Assembly: GCA_964603155.1 (NCBI GenBank)
Contig: CAZRTZ010000002.1
Coordinates: 1-64,000, forward strand
Direction of reading: 5' to 3'
DNA length: 64,000 bases
From: VAUL01 sp964603155
Lineage (GTDB): Bacteria > Desulfobacterota > Desulfuromonadia > Desulfuromonadales > BM103
The notes under the pieces are model-generated. The model was not told the DNA's origin and made no database searches. It worked only from the letters and a program-made list of their open reading frames with translations. Each line of letters opens with the position of its first letter. Positions within the stretch are counted from its first letter, which is position 1. Below are positions 8,801 through 16,574 of the stretch, piece after piece. The position numbers and the translations under genes are program-made.

Positions 8801-11794
8801 GGCGAACAGGTTTCCCTGATCCTGAACGACGAGCCGGTCCCGGCCCTCAACTTCGACGCAAGCAAGCCGGTTCCGGGGAGCAACATGATGATCTCCAGTT
8901 GGGCTGGGGTCGACCTGCGCGCCGGCCGCAACCACCTCGCCGCGATAATCACCGACGTCGGCGGCGCGGAAGTGGCCCGTCTACAGCGCGAGATCTGGTT
9001 CGTCACCGTTCCGGAAAAGCTGGAATATCTCCCGGAAAAATCGGTCCTGATCGCCGACGGGCTGAAGGCCCCGACCTTCGCCGTCCGCCTGACCGACCGC
9101 GACGGGCACCCGCTGGCACCAAAACAGCGCGTCCAGTTCCGCGTCGGGGCGCCCCACACCGCCCTGCACAACAGCACGGAAGAAATTGCGTTTGACCCTT
9201 CCAGCAAGGAAGGAACCTTTGAGGTCGGCGCCGATGGGCTGGGCTACCTGCAGCTGCAACCGACCACCCAGGCGGGCGAAGTCAGGGTGGCCGTTCTGAT
9301 GCCCGATGGCCCGCAGGAAATAACCGCCTGGCTCACCCCCGCCGCGCGCGACTGGATCCTGGTCGGCTTCGCCGAAGGGACCGTCGGCTACAACACCATC
9401 AAGGACAACCAGGTCAGCGCCGCCGATGCGGGGATCGACGATCACGAGTACAGCGACGGCCGGGTGAAGTTCTTCGCCAAGGGGGCGATCAAGGGGGAAT
9501 GGCTGCTGACCCTGGCCTACGACTCCGACAAACCGGACCTCGACGGCGACAGCCTGCATCAGATCATCGACCCCGACACCTTCTACCCGCTCTACGGCGA
9601 CGAAACGCTGCAGGGGTACGAGGCGTCCAGCGCCGAGAAGCTCTACGTCAAACTCGAGCGCGACCAGTTCTACGCCCTGTTCGGCGACATGGAGACCGGC
9701 CTGAACCAGACGGTGCTGTCGCAATACAGCCGCAACCTGAACGGCTTCAAATCGGAACTGCGCGGCGAGCGCCTCAGCTACACGGTCTTCGCCGCGGAAA
9801 CGACGCAGTCCTTCATGAAGGAGGAGATTCGCGGCGACGGCACCTCGGGCCGCTATGCCCTGCAGGACGGCGACCTGGTGATCAACTCCGAGTCGGTGGT
9901 CATCGAAACCCGCGACCGCTTCCACAACGAGGTCATCGTCAAGGAAGAGCCGCTGTCGCGCCACGTCGACTACGATATCGACTATGACGCCGGCACCCTC
10001 TGGTTCAAGCGCCCGGTGCCGAGCAAGGATGAGAACTTCAACCCGGTCTTCATCGTGGTCCGCTACGAGACGCGCGCCGCCGACAAGAAGCACTGGAACT
10101 ACGGCGGCCGTGCGGCGGTGAGCCTTTTCGACCAAAAACTCGAGATCGGCGGCAGCGTGATCCACGAGGAGAACGGCGCCGACGAAGGCAACCTGTACGG
10201 CACCGACATCACCGTCAAGCTGACCCCGCAGACCAGCGTGCATGTCGAGGCGGCGACCTCCGACATCGACAGCATTGATGGCGATGATCTCAGCGGCGAC
10301 GCCTACCTCGCCGAGATCGAGCACCTCGGCGCGAACTTCGACCTGCGCGCCTGGTTCCGTCAGCAGGACAGCGAATTCGGTCTCGGCCAGCAGAACGGCG
10401 GCACCAAAGGGATGCGCACCTACGGCGCGGGCGGGGCCTACCATTTCAACCCGCGGTGGAGCCTGGCGGGCGAGGCCTTCCACGAGGACAACCTGGAGAC
10501 CGACGCCAAGCGCGACGTGGAAACCCTCGATGTCACCTACCGGGCGGAGCGTTACGGCCTGCTCGCCGGCGTCCGCGAGGCCCGCGACAAGTTCGCCGAC
10601 GGCGAGAAGCAGACCAGCCGGCAGATGCGTCTCGGCGCGGACTGGACCTCCCCGGACCGCAAGCTGACGCTGCGCACCACCCACGAGCAGTCGCTGGGGG
10701 GTAGCGACGAGAACCTCGACTACCCGACCCGGACGATGATCGGCGCCGACTACCAGTTGACCCGCAGCGTCAGCCTCTTCGCCGAGCAGGAGTTCACCTG
10801 GGGTGAGAAGGAGGATACCGAGGGGACGCGGGTCGGCCTGAAAGCCACGCCGTGGCAGGGCGGCGAAATCCGCACCGCCGTGGAGCGGGAGACCTTCGAG
10901 AACAGCGAGCGGGTCTTCGCCCTGTTCGGCGTCGGCCAGACGTGGCAGGTCACCAGGGAGTGGAGTGTCGACCTCTCCGTCGACCGCAGCTACACGATCA
11001 AGGACAAGTATACCGGCGAGCGGGTCAACCCCGACGTGCCGAAAGCCAGCGGTGGCGACGACGATTTCACCGCGGTGTCGCTTGGCGCCGCCTACCGGGC
11101 CGTGAACTGGTCGTGGTGGAACCGGCTAGAGACCCGCCAGGGAGACAACGAAGATAAGGTGGGGATCAGCACCGGCCTGGTCGGCGAGGTGCAGAAAGGG
11201 ACGGCGATCTCGGCCCGTCTCATGGCCTTCATCACCGACTCGGCTAACGGCAGCAAACGCGACGAGGAAGAGATCACGCTCGGCATGGCCTACCGTCCCG
11301 ACCGCAGCAAGTGGATCATTCTCGAAAAACTGGAGGCCTCGCTCTACAACGAGAGCGGCAACGGCGCGGACAGCGACGGCATGCGCATCGTCAACCATCT
11401 GCACGCCAACTTCCGGCCCAATCGCCAGTGGCAGACCTCCTTCTACTACGGTCTCAAGTACGTGCGCGAGAACTTCGATGGCGACACCTATGACGGCTAC
11501 ACCGACATGCTGGCCATCGAGACGCGTTACAACATCAACGCACGCTGGGACGTCGGCGTACACGGGGCGGTGCTGCACTCCTGGAACAGCAACCAGTTCG
11601 ACTACAGCCTCGGCGCCGATATCGGCTGCATGGTCATGACGAACGCCTGGGTCAGCGCCGGCTACAACCTGGTCGGCTTCGAGGACGAGGACTTCGACGA
11701 CGCCAGCTATACTGCCGAAGGGCCCTATGTCCGCTTCCGCATGAAGTTCGATCAGCAGTCGGTTAAAGAGGCGGCGGAGTGGCTGGCGAAGTAG
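5807..11794 (+). CDS. Giant DUF11-OmpA-beta-barrel outer-membrane protein
   Basis: 1995 codons. The hydrophobic signal segment only begins at about residue 66, so the real start may be ATG 5981, giving MGTRRGLGRAFGQILF…; neither start has a good Shine-Dalgarno. Visible order: an NQA…PQP module shared with the preceding gene (about 85-115); beta-rich segments with a PNSGIFTG motif (about 220) and a carboxypeptidase-regulatory/Cna-B-like segment; a DUF11 domain (about 425-548); an SdrB-like repeat with YVVTDKDGKYHFEGVEPG (about 558-615); an OmpA C-terminal domain (about 795-912) with GHTD, NQALSMARA and NRRVELFV; and from about 1180 to the end alternating aromatic strands typical of an outer-membrane beta-barrel. 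The OmpA domain should bind peptidoglycan and the barrel should sit in the outer membrane. The protein may anchor or export the upstream DUF11 proteins; that is inference. Confidence 0.85.
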   Translation: MALRLAQKLSRMTGSLSRRLSAAVAGFVRSEACPANFALKPGRSAGRASGRPARRPEFMGTRRGLGRAFGQILFTLLLFTGLAAAATPPGTPIDNQATVAFDVSGVPQPPVPSNIVTLNIRSLATIEFLAYAPSSPPGAVNLEVPPTYYQSGGAFIPIPPPPETATQPMPLVETLYYHAGNPIYLRLEDLDQNSDPATRQTVLVTVRSIGADGTVLDTEILRLTESEPNSGIFTGYLLSSGSGVAGADGSLALETGCKIEATYVDAFDGTDNQAFDDALVDPYGYVFDSATGVPVIARVTLIDLATGQPATTIQGDNGAPYFPATMITGEDFDFGGLHYDNPDGGFRFPLVPVGNYRLEVTDAAGYTVPTVVSEALLQSRSWWDSSGYVTGTGWNNGQWDGAFRVDPGPAIRLDVPVDPLSSYLWIMKDASAEVVSTGDFLKYTLTLENRNAASAAPNVTISDRLPLGFRYQKGSTRIRGVKVADPAIDPDGRTLTFPLGDVPPASSVEVTYVVEIAAGAKIGKAVNSAHASDTNGISSNTARETVVVRDAFFRNTAILVGRVLEGACSAEDTAMRGVPGVRVYLEDGSYVVTDKDGKYHFEGVEPGLHVVQVDMMTLPNGYQMTPCEQTTQFAGRTFSQFVDLQGGTLWRVNFYTAPKPPPVGTAGLTLEAKLDGRQAEFTVNLSASTVPLSNLRTTVMLPTGARYVPGTATRDGQPLEDPQAFDETVIFRFPELTGNQRSVIAFRADMTATKPEGDLPAKALLTCDTPAAKNQRTPLAEVRFRGSVQEQASSEEIRLFPRFPSFVAELQPTDLAMLEQLAGQLQTKRIARIELVGHTDIQEIAPRSQHIFADNQALSMARAQSVADFLKTRLTIPAEAISVRGMADSMPLTSSNTEEAWAQNRRVELFVVGETVKRSEALELAQPASPEQTVATAGIKPEGIPAPVKKTLPPPAATPPKLDQELLETVKRERSIVWPAEGFVPDIPNIEVMVQFQRGEQVSLILNDEPVPALNFDASKPVPGSNMMISSWAGVDLRAGRNHLAAIITDVGGAEVARLQREIWFVTVPEKLEYLPEKSVLIADGLKAPTFAVRLTDRDGHPLAPKQRVQFRVGAPHTALHNSTEEIAFDPSSKEGTFEVGADGLGYLQLQPTTQAGEVRVAVLMPDGPQEITAWLTPAARDWILVGFAEGTVGYNTIKDNQVSAADAGIDDHEYSDGRVKFFAKGAIKGEWLLTLAYDSDKPDLDGDSLHQIIDPDTFYPLYGDETLQGYEASSAEKLYVKLERDQFYALFGDMETGLNQTVLSQYSRNLNGFKSELRGERLSYTVFAAETTQSFMKEEIRGDGTSGRYALQDGDLVINSESVVIETRDRFHNEVIVKEEPLSRHVDYDIDYDAGTLWFKRPVPSKDENFNPVFIVVRYETRAADKKHWNYGGRAAVSLFDQKLEIGGSVIHEENGADEGNLYGTDITVKLTPQTSVHVEAATSDIDSIDGDDLSGDAYLAEIEHLGANFDLRAWFRQQDSEFGLGQQNGGTKGMRTYGAGGAYHFNPRWSLAGEAFHEDNLETDAKRDVETLDVTYRAERYGLLAGVREARDKFADGEKQTSRQMRLGADWTSPDRKLTLRTTHEQSLGGSDENLDYPTRTMIGADYQLTRSVSLFAEQEFTWGEKEDTEGTRVGLKATPWQGGEIRTAVERETFENSERVFALFGVGQTWQVTREWSVDLSVDRSYTIKDKYTGERVNPDVPKASGGDDDFTAVSLGAAYRAVNWSWWNRLETRQGDNEDKVGISTGLVGEVQKGTAISARLMAFITDSANGSKRDEEEITLGMAYRPDRSKWIILEKLEASLYNESGNGADSDGMRIVNHLHANFRPNRQWQTSFYYGLKYVRENFDGDTYDGYTDMLAIETRYNINARWDVGVHGAVLHSWNSNQFDYSLGADIGCMVMTNAWVSAGYNLVGFEDEDFDDASYTAEGPYVRFRMKFDQQSVKEAAEWLAK

Positions 11795-11804
11795 TCGCGT
11801 GCAT

Positions 11805-11905
11805 GGTTAAGTGGTTGAGTTGTCTCGTTAGAAATACGATAAAAAGAGGCCCGGAATAGTCCGGGCCCCTGGGTCAACGACTTAACGACTCAACAACTCG
11901 ACGAT
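11805..11905. repeat. Two-armed array of degenerate GTTGAGT/GTTAAGT words
   Basis: The left arm (about 11811-11831) contains GTTAAGT, GTTGAGT and similar words. The right arm (about 11873-11903) contains their complements (GACTTAACGACTCAACAACT). Between them is the terminator hairpin. It lies between two convergent genes. The same architecture with different words recurs elsewhere in the window. Confidence 0.6.
11843..11869 (-). terminator. Terminator of the peroxiredoxin gene
   Basis: A perfect GGCCCGGA-ATAG-TCCGGGCC hairpin (11849-11868) is followed on the minus strand by TCTTTTT. The U-tract is present only in that direction, so it mainly serves the minus-strand peroxiredoxin, although the hairpin may also slow plus-strand transcripts of the giant outer-membrane protein. 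Confidence 0.8.
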
Positions 11906-11916
11906 TTTGCCACTTT

Positions 11917-12519
11917 TCAGAGTTTCCCCGCCTTGTCCTTCAGATAGCTCGCCACCCCTTCGGCATTCGGCTTCATCCCCTCGTCCCCCTTGTTCCAACC
12001 GGCCGGACAGACTTCGCCGTACTTCTCGGTGAACTGCAGGGCGTCGACCATGCGCAGCATCTCGTCGACGTTGCGCCCCAGGGGGAGGTCGTTGACCACC
12101 TGATGGCGGACCTTGCCATCCCTGTCAATCAGGAACGAGCCGCGGAAGGCCACGCCGGCCTGCTCGAACTCGACATCGTAGGCCTGGCAGATCTCGTGCT
12201 TGATGTCCGCAACCAGCGGATAGGCGACCGCGCCGATGCCGCCCTCATCGACCGGAGTGTTGCGCCAGGCGACATGGGTGAACTTGGAGTCGATGGAGCA
12301 GCCGATCACCTGAACGTCGCGGGCCTCGAACTCCTTGATGCGTTTGCTGAAGGCGATCAGCTCGGTCGGACAGACAAAGGTGAAGTCCAGCGGGTAGAAA
12401 AAGAGGACAACATATTGCCCTTTGTAGTCGGAGAGCTTGAAATCATCCTTGAACGAGCCGTCGGGCATGACGGCGGAGGCAGTGAAATCGGGGGCGTACT
12501 TGCCAACCAGAACACTCAT
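11917..12519 (-). CDS. 2-Cys peroxiredoxin (AhpC/TSA family)
   Basis: 200-residue cytosolic thiol peroxidase that would reduce H2O2 and organic peroxides. The peroxidatic Cys50 lies in FVCPTEL and the resolving Cys171 in EVCPAGW, the pattern of typical 2-Cys (Prx1/AhpC) enzymes that form obligate dimers. Length is normal for the family. ATG 12519 is chosen over the longer frame because AAAGGAG precedes it and the protein then starts directly at the conserved VGKYAPDF. A strong sigma70-like promoter lies about 55 bases upstream and a hairpin terminator downstream, so the gene is probably monocistronic. No reductase partner (AhpF, thioredoxin reductase) is adjacent. Confidence 0.95.
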   Translation of the reverse strand: MSVLVGKYAPDFTASAVMPDGSFKDDFKLSDYKGQYVVLFFYPLDFTFVCPTELIAFSKRIKEFEARDVQVIGCSIDSKFTHVAWRNTPVDEGGIGAVAYPLVADIKHEICQAYDVEFEQAGVAFRGSFLIDRDGKVRHQVVNDLPLGRNVDEMLRMVDALQFTEKYGEVCPAGWNKGDEGMKPNAEGVASYLKDKAGKL

Positions 12520-12572
12520 TTTGGAAACTCCTTTCGTATTGAACGGTGCCCTATGGGCACAATGTGACCGAC

Positions 12573-12600
12573 ATTTTAGCGGCTGCACTCAGGCTGTCAA
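12573..12600 (-). promoter_or_regulatory. Sigma70-like promoter of the peroxiredoxin gene
   Basis: Read on the minus strand, TTGACA (12600-12595) and TAAAAT (12578-12573) are separated by 16 bases, a near-consensus housekeeping promoter. The start codon is at 12519, leaving a leader of about 45 nt. Confidence 0.7.
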
Positions 12601-12643
12601 GAAAAATATGATGAATTTAGTAATATTTTACATGCAACATGAT

Positions 12644-12719
12644 CCCCCCTGGCCCACAGGGGGGAACAAAATCTCGTCCTCCCCTGCGCAGTAGGGGAGG
12701 TGCCCGCAGAGCGGAGGGG
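12644..12719. repeat. G/C-rich palindromic repeat downstream of xerC
   Basis: Two adjacent palindromes, one of C6…G6 type around 12644-12664 and CCTCCCCT…AGGGGAGG at 12678-12700, are followed by CCGCAGAGCGGAGGGG up to the xerC stop. It resembles the intergenic palindromic units common in proteobacterial genomes. It may act as a terminator or 3' stabiliser for xerC. Confidence 0.55.
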
Positions 12720-13604
12720 TCACTTCTTTCGACTTCTCGGATGCGCCCTGTCGTAGACCGCCATCAACTGGTCGACGCTGACTTGGGTATAGCGCTGGGT
12801 GGTGGAGAGGGAGGCATGGCCGAGCAGTTCCTGGATGGCACGCAGGTCGGCGCCGCCGTCGAGCAGGTGGGTTGCAAAAGAGTGGCGCAGGGCGTGGGGG
12901 GAGATGTCCTTGAAGACCCCGGCCTTGATCAGGCGGGTCTTGAGATGACGCTGCACGCTGCGCGGGGTCAAGCGTCCGCCGCGGTGATTGACGAACAGCG
13001 GCTGGTCGTCGCCGACGGTGCCGCGCGCCTCCAGGTAGGCAAGCAGCGCCTCGCGGGCCTTGCTCCCCACCGGCACGATCCGCTCCTTGCGCCCTTTGCC
13101 GAGGACCCGTACCAGGTTTTCGCGCAGGTCGATGCCGCCGACATCAAGCCCGGTCAGCTCGCTGACGCGCAGCCCGCTGGAGTAGAGCAGTTCCAGCATG
13201 GCCCGGTCGCGCAGGGCCAGCACGGTATTGCCGTGACCGCGTTCCAGCAAAGTGGTCGCCTCGTCGACCGACAGGGTCTTGGGCAGGTAGCGGTTGCGCT
13301 TCGGCGTGGTCACGCTTTCGGCCGGATTGGTGGCAAGCACCCCCTCGCGCACCAGATAACGGAAAAAGGTGCGCAGGGTGGAGAGCTTGCGGGCGATGGA
13401 GGTGCGTTCGTTGCGTTTGTGCAGCTCCGCAAGATAGCGGCGTAGCAGCAGATGATCGACCCGGGCGGGGTTCGCCTCCCCCCCCTGGCCTTCGAGGAAC
13501 GCGCGGAATTCGGCGAGATCGCGCAGGTAGGCGGCACAGGTGTGCGGCGAGAGGTTGCGTTCGACACTCAGGTACTGCTGAAAACGCTCGATCAGTGGCT
13601 GCAT
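12720..13604 (-). CDS. xerC: Tyrosine recombinase, XerC/XerD type
   Basis: 294 residues, normal for Xer recombinases, which resolve chromosome dimers at dif with FtsK. The N-terminal SAM-like DNA-binding domain (about 1-90, FQQYLSVERNLSPHT) precedes the catalytic domain, which holds the full tyrosine-recombinase set: Arg in SSGLRVSELTGL, Lys in GKGRKERIVP, HALRHSF (His and Arg), GHASLSTTQRYTQV (His and the nucleophilic Tyr). It is not next to phage or integron genes, which favours a housekeeping role. XerC is preferred to XerD from the overall match, but the two are hard to separate by eye. Confidence 0.9.
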   Translation of the reverse strand: MQPLIERFQQYLSVERNLSPHTCAAYLRDLAEFRAFLEGQGGEANPARVDHLLLRRYLAELHKRNERTSIARKLSTLRTFFRYLVREGVLATNPAESVTTPKRNRYLPKTLSVDEATTLLERGHGNTVLALRDRAMLELLYSSGLRVSELTGLDVGGIDLRENLVRVLGKGRKERIVPVGSKAREALLAYLEARGTVGDDQPLFVNHRGGRLTPRSVQRHLKTRLIKAGVFKDISPHALRHSFATHLLDGGADLRAIQELLGHASLSTTQRYTQVSVDQLMAVYDRAHPRSRKK

Positions 13605-13683
13605 GGGAGACAGTCTAGCACAGCCCCTCCGTCACCGGAAGGCGGCGATTGACCGGGCACCGTGCTTGCGCTAACGTCGCGCC

Positions 13684-14502
13684 ATGACTCTCGTGCCCGC
13701 CATCTTCCTGACGCTCACCAGCGTTGCTGTGATGCTGGTCGCCATAGTGGTGCTGGTGAGCTTCAGTCTTGCCGCGCAGGCCAACCGGCCGGTCGGCGAC
13801 GGCCAGCTGCTCCGCCTGCCGGTCGGGCTCATGCTGCGCGAATTTGCCGTCCTGCTCTTCACCCTCCTGCTGCGCCCCATGGGCTGGCTGCCGCCACGGA
13901 TCACGCCGGGGGATGCGGCGAAGCCGCCGGTGCTGCTCTTGCACGGTCTCTTCCAGAACCGCAGCTGCCTGCTCTTCCTGCAGCGCCGCCTGCAGCGCGC
14001 CGGCTACCGCACCCTGAGCATCAATACCCCGCCCTGGCACGACCTGGCGACGCTGACTGCGCGGGTGACGGTCGCCGTCGAGCAGCTGCGCGGTAAGACC
14101 GGCGCCGACCGGGTCCATCTCGTCGGCCACTCCATGGGGGGGATTCTGGCCCGCAGCTACCTGCAAAGCTACGGACCGGCAAAAGTTGCCGGCTGCGTCA
14201 CCCTCGGCAGCCCGCACACCGGCTCGCAGCTGGCCGTCTTCGCCGTTTCGAAGCTCGGCCGCGCCCTGCTCCCGGGTTCAGCGCTGCTGGAGCAGCTACA
14301 TGCCGCACCACTCCCGACCGGGACAAAACTGACCTCCATTTACAGCATCGATGATAATATCATCCTCCCGGCGGCAAACGCCCGGCTCGAAGGTGCCAAC
14401 AACCTTGAGGTCAGCGGGACAGGGCACACGGCGATGCTCTTTTCGGGGGAAGTGGCAGTGGTTGTGTTAGGCGTTCTCAATAAGCCTCAAGGGGTCCACT
14501 GA
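13684..14502 (+). CDS. Membrane-anchored lipase-like alpha/beta hydrolase
   Basis: 272 residues. A hydrophobic N-terminal segment (about 5-32) and a second hydrophobic stretch (about 53-66) suggest membrane attachment. The catalytic region begins at PPVLLLHGLFQNRS, the oxyanion-hole HG of triacylglycerol lipases, and holds the nucleophile elbow GHSMGG near residue 155. GSPHTGSQLA follows, as in lipase/PGAP1-like families, and GTGHTAML near the C-terminus supplies the likely catalytic His. The substrate is unknown; an ester lipase or esterase is likely. The gene is divergent from xerC across 79 bases. Confidence 0.8.
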   Translation: MTLVPAIFLTLTSVAVMLVAIVVLVSFSLAAQANRPVGDGQLLRLPVGLMLREFAVLLFTLLLRPMGWLPPRITPGDAAKPPVLLLHGLFQNRSCLLFLQRRLQRAGYRTLSINTPPWHDLATLTARVTVAVEQLRGKTGADRVHLVGHSMGGILARSYLQSYGPAKVAGCVTLGSPHTGSQLAVFAVSKLGRALLPGSALLEQLHAAPLPTGTKLTSIYSIDDNIILPAANARLEGANNLEVSGTGHTAMLFSGEVAVVVLGVLNKPQGVH

Positions 14503-14517
14503 GTCCGCGGACGGGTT

Positions 14518-14604
14518 TACTCGCTCATGGTTCGACAGGCTCACCACGAGCGGTGATCTTGAATAGTGCCCGTTCGCCCTGAGCCTGTCGAAGGGTGAGC
14601 GGAG
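14518..14604. repeat. REP-like inverted repeat pair
   Basis: Two related units face each other: GCTCATGGTTCGACAGGCTC (from 14523) and CCGTTCGCCCTGAGCCTGTC (from 14570, followed by GAAGGGTGAGC). The second is the inverse of the first in layout. An inverted copy of the same pair lies at 22735-22823. Repeats with this core are widespread in proteobacterial intergenic DNA. Confidence 0.75.
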
Positions 14605-14655
14605 CCACCTAAAGACATAACCAGCAAGGAAAAGACCAAGACCTTTTTCAAAGTG

Positions 14656-14722
14656 CAAGAGGACACCGCAGAGAAAAGCTGATTTTTTTCTCTTTCTCCT
14701 CCGCGCTCTCTGCGAGAGGCGA
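14656..14722. repeat. CCGCAGAGA-type imperfect palindrome
   Basis: ACACCGCAGAGAAAAG on the left and CTCCGCGCTCTCTGCG on the right form an imperfect inverted repeat around a T-rich centre, just upstream of yjbQ. It could form a hairpin in the yjbQ leader; no regulator is recognised. Confidence 0.45.
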
Positions 14723-14746
14723 TTTTTGACTGACAAGGGAAACCCC

Positions 14747-15142
14747 ATGACCACCATTCAAATCGATTCCCGCCAACGCGTCGAACTGCTCGACATCACC
14801 GATCAGGTGCGCCAGGCCATTCGTGCCGGCGGCATCCGCGACGGGCTGGCCGTCGTCTACACCCCCCACACCACCGCGGCGATCACCATCAACGAGAACG
14901 CCGATCCCGATGTGGCCCGCGACCTGGTCACGGCCCTGAACAAGCTGGTCCCTTTCGACGATCATTACCGGCACAGCGAAGGGAACAGCGCGGCGCACGT
15001 CAAGAGCACCCTGGTCGGGGCCAGCGAGACGTTGATCGTCCAGGACGGAACCCCCGTGCTCGGCACCTGGCAGGGGATCTACTTCTGCGAGTTCGACGGC
15101 CCGCGGCGCCGGCAGGTGCACCTCAGGGTGATCGGCGCATGA
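14747..15142 (+). CDS. yjbQ: YjbQ/UPF0047 family protein
   Basis: 131-residue protein of the UPF0047/YjbQ family, annotated elsewhere as secondary thiamine-phosphate synthase enzyme on the basis of partial complementation; the physiological role is uncertain. Family signatures are visible: VYTPHTTAAITINENADPDV, H-R-HSEGNSAAHVKSTLVG and GTWQGIYFCEFDGPR. The His residues form the presumed metal site. ATG 14747 is chosen over an earlier in-frame ATG because AAGGGAA lies just upstream and the shorter form matches the usual length. Its stop overlaps the start of the DUF362 gene (ATGA), so the two are translationally coupled. Confidence 0.9.
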   Translation: MTTIQIDSRQRVELLDITDQVRQAIRAGGIRDGLAVVYTPHTTAAITINENADPDVARDLVTALNKLVPFDDHYRHSEGNSAAHVKSTLVGASETLIVQDGTPVLGTWQGIYFCEFDGPRRRQVHLRVIGA

Positions 15143-16278
15143 CCATCCCGGTATCGCTTCAGCCTCTCGCCGATTATCAGCCCGAGGCGGTGCGCGCCGC
15201 TCTCGAGGCCTTGCTTTCGCCCCTAGGCGGAATGGGGGCCTACGTCAAGCCGGGGCAGCGGGTGCTGATCAAGCCGAATCTTCTGGCCGGCAAGCCGCCG
15301 GAGCGGGCGGTCACCACCCAGCCGGAGATCGTTCGGCAGGTCATTTTGATGGTTCAGCAGGCCGGGGGGGTCGTCACTGTCGGCGACTCGCCGGGGATCG
15401 GCAAGCCGGAGGTGGTGGCGCGCAAGTGCGGCATCCTGCAGGTGGTGGAGGAGAGCGGCGCGCGCTTTGCGCCGTTCAATGAATCAGTGCCGGTCAGGGT
15501 CAGCGAGGGGACCTTTCACCAGCTGGAAGTGGCCCGCGAGCTCCTCGATGCCGAGGTGGTCATCAACCTTCCCAAGCTCAAGACCCATCAGATGATGGGT
15601 TATACCGGGGCGGTCAAGAACATGTTCGGCGCAGTGGTCGGCATGCGCAAGCTGCGTCTGCACCTGCAGGCCGGCGCCGATCCGGCTTTTTTCGCCCTGA
15701 TGCTGCTGGAACTGAGTGAGCGCTTCCCGCCGGCCCTGTCGATCATGGATGCGGTGGTCGGTATGGAAGGGAACGGCCCGAGCAGCGGCGAGCCGGTTCA
15801 GGTCGGGGCCCTGCTCGCCTCCCCGCACGCGCTGGCCCTCGACACCGTGGCCACCGCCCTCGTCGGCCTGCCGCCCAGCCAGCTCTGGACCCAGCGGGTT
15901 GCCCTGGACACCGACCGTCCCGGCAGCCGCCTCGAGGATTTGCTCCTCCATGGCCCGCCGCTCGCCTCCCTGCGCCCCCGCAGGTTTCGCCCGGCACCAA
16001 GCTCCGATGTCGGTTTTGGGTTGCCGGCACCGCTAAAACGGGTTCTGCGCAACAGTGTCACCGCCCGCCCGGAAATTGCCGCCAAATGCGTGCGCTGCGG
16101 CGACTGCGTGCGCCACTGCCCGCCCCACGCCATGACCCTCGATGCGCGCGGCGTGCTCATCGATTACCGCAAATGCATCCGCTGCTTCTGCTGCCAGGAA
16201 CTCTGCCCGCACGCCGCCATCGATACCAGGCAGGGGGCTTTGCTGAAAATCGCCGCATTTCTCCGCGGCCGCAGCTAG
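15139..16278 (+). CDS. DUF362 protein with C-terminal 4Fe-4S ferredoxin domain
   Basis: 379 residues. The N-terminal 290 residues are a DUF362 domain (VLIKPNLLAGKPPERAVTTQ, INLPKLKTHQMMGYTGAVKN), a family of unknown activity often found in anaerobes. The C-terminus has two ferredoxin motifs, CVRCGDCVRHCPPHA and CIRCFCCQELCPHAA, enough to bind two 4Fe-4S clusters. A redox or electron-transfer function in the cytosol is likely, but the substrate is unknown. It overlaps yjbQ by 4 bases, an arrangement suggesting a shared pathway. Confidence 0.9.
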   Translation: MTIPVSLQPLADYQPEAVRAALEALLSPLGGMGAYVKPGQRVLIKPNLLAGKPPERAVTTQPEIVRQVILMVQQAGGVVTVGDSPGIGKPEVVARKCGILQVVEESGARFAPFNESVPVRVSEGTFHQLEVARELLDAEVVINLPKLKTHQMMGYTGAVKNMFGAVVGMRKLRLHLQAGADPAFFALMLLELSERFPPALSIMDAVVGMEGNGPSSGEPVQVGALLASPHALALDTVATALVGLPPSQLWTQRVALDTDRPGSRLEDLLLHGPPLASLRPRRFRPAPSSDVGFGLPAPLKRVLRNSVTARPEIAAKCVRCGDCVRHCPPHAMTLDARGVLIDYRKCIRCFCCQELCPHAAIDTRQGALLKIAAFLRGRS

Positions 16279-16292
16279 CGGGTTGAAACAGC

Positions 16293-16320
16293 GAAGGGGC
16301 GCCATAGCGGCGCCCCCTCG
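16293..16320. terminator. Hairpin between convergent genes
   Basis: GGGGCGCC-ATAGC-GGCGCCCC (16296-16316) lies between the DUF362 gene and a convergent minus-strand gene. Neither side has a long T-run (ATTTC on plus, GTTTC on minus), so it is a plausible but weak bidirectional terminator. Confidence 0.5.
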
Positions 16321-16347
16321 CATTTCGACTGGCTGCGGCAGCTGGGA

Positions 16348-16542
16348 TCACTCCTCGTAGACCAGCACCCTGATCAGGCCGCAGGTACTCCCTTCTTCAC
16401 TGGTGGTGCTGTCGCTTACCGAGATAATGCGCTTGATGCCGTTTTCGGCAATGAACCGGTTGATCCGCTCGTCCAGCTCCAGCAGTTCCTTTTGGGCCTT
16501 GAACGGCTGCAGCGGCTCGCCAAAGGTCTTGACCTTGATCAT
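16348..16542 (-). CDS. Small conserved-type protein, Cse60-like
   Basis: 64 residues: MIKVKTFGEPLQPF…, a mostly helical centre (KELLELDERINRFIAENG) and a C-terminal strand (GLIRVLVYEE). The pattern and size resemble the small Cse60-like family seen in Firmicutes and Geobacter, of unknown function. ATG 16542 follows AGGAGG at ideal spacing, which strongly supports it as a real gene. It is followed, about 30 bases upstream on the same strand, by the NifU-like gene; the two probably share a transcript. Confidence 0.7.
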   Translation of the reverse strand: MIKVKTFGEPLQPFKAQKELLELDERINRFIAENGIKRIISVSDSTTSEEGSTCGLIRVLVYEE

Positions 16543-16574
16543 CACGCACCTCCTGTTGCCGGGAGACTCCCGAC

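Noticed and set aside
13605..13683. TTGACC-17-TAACGT as a promoter for the lipase-like gene
   Set aside because: The -10 would end about 6 bases before the ATG and is weak; a leaderless transcript cannot be supported from sequence alone.
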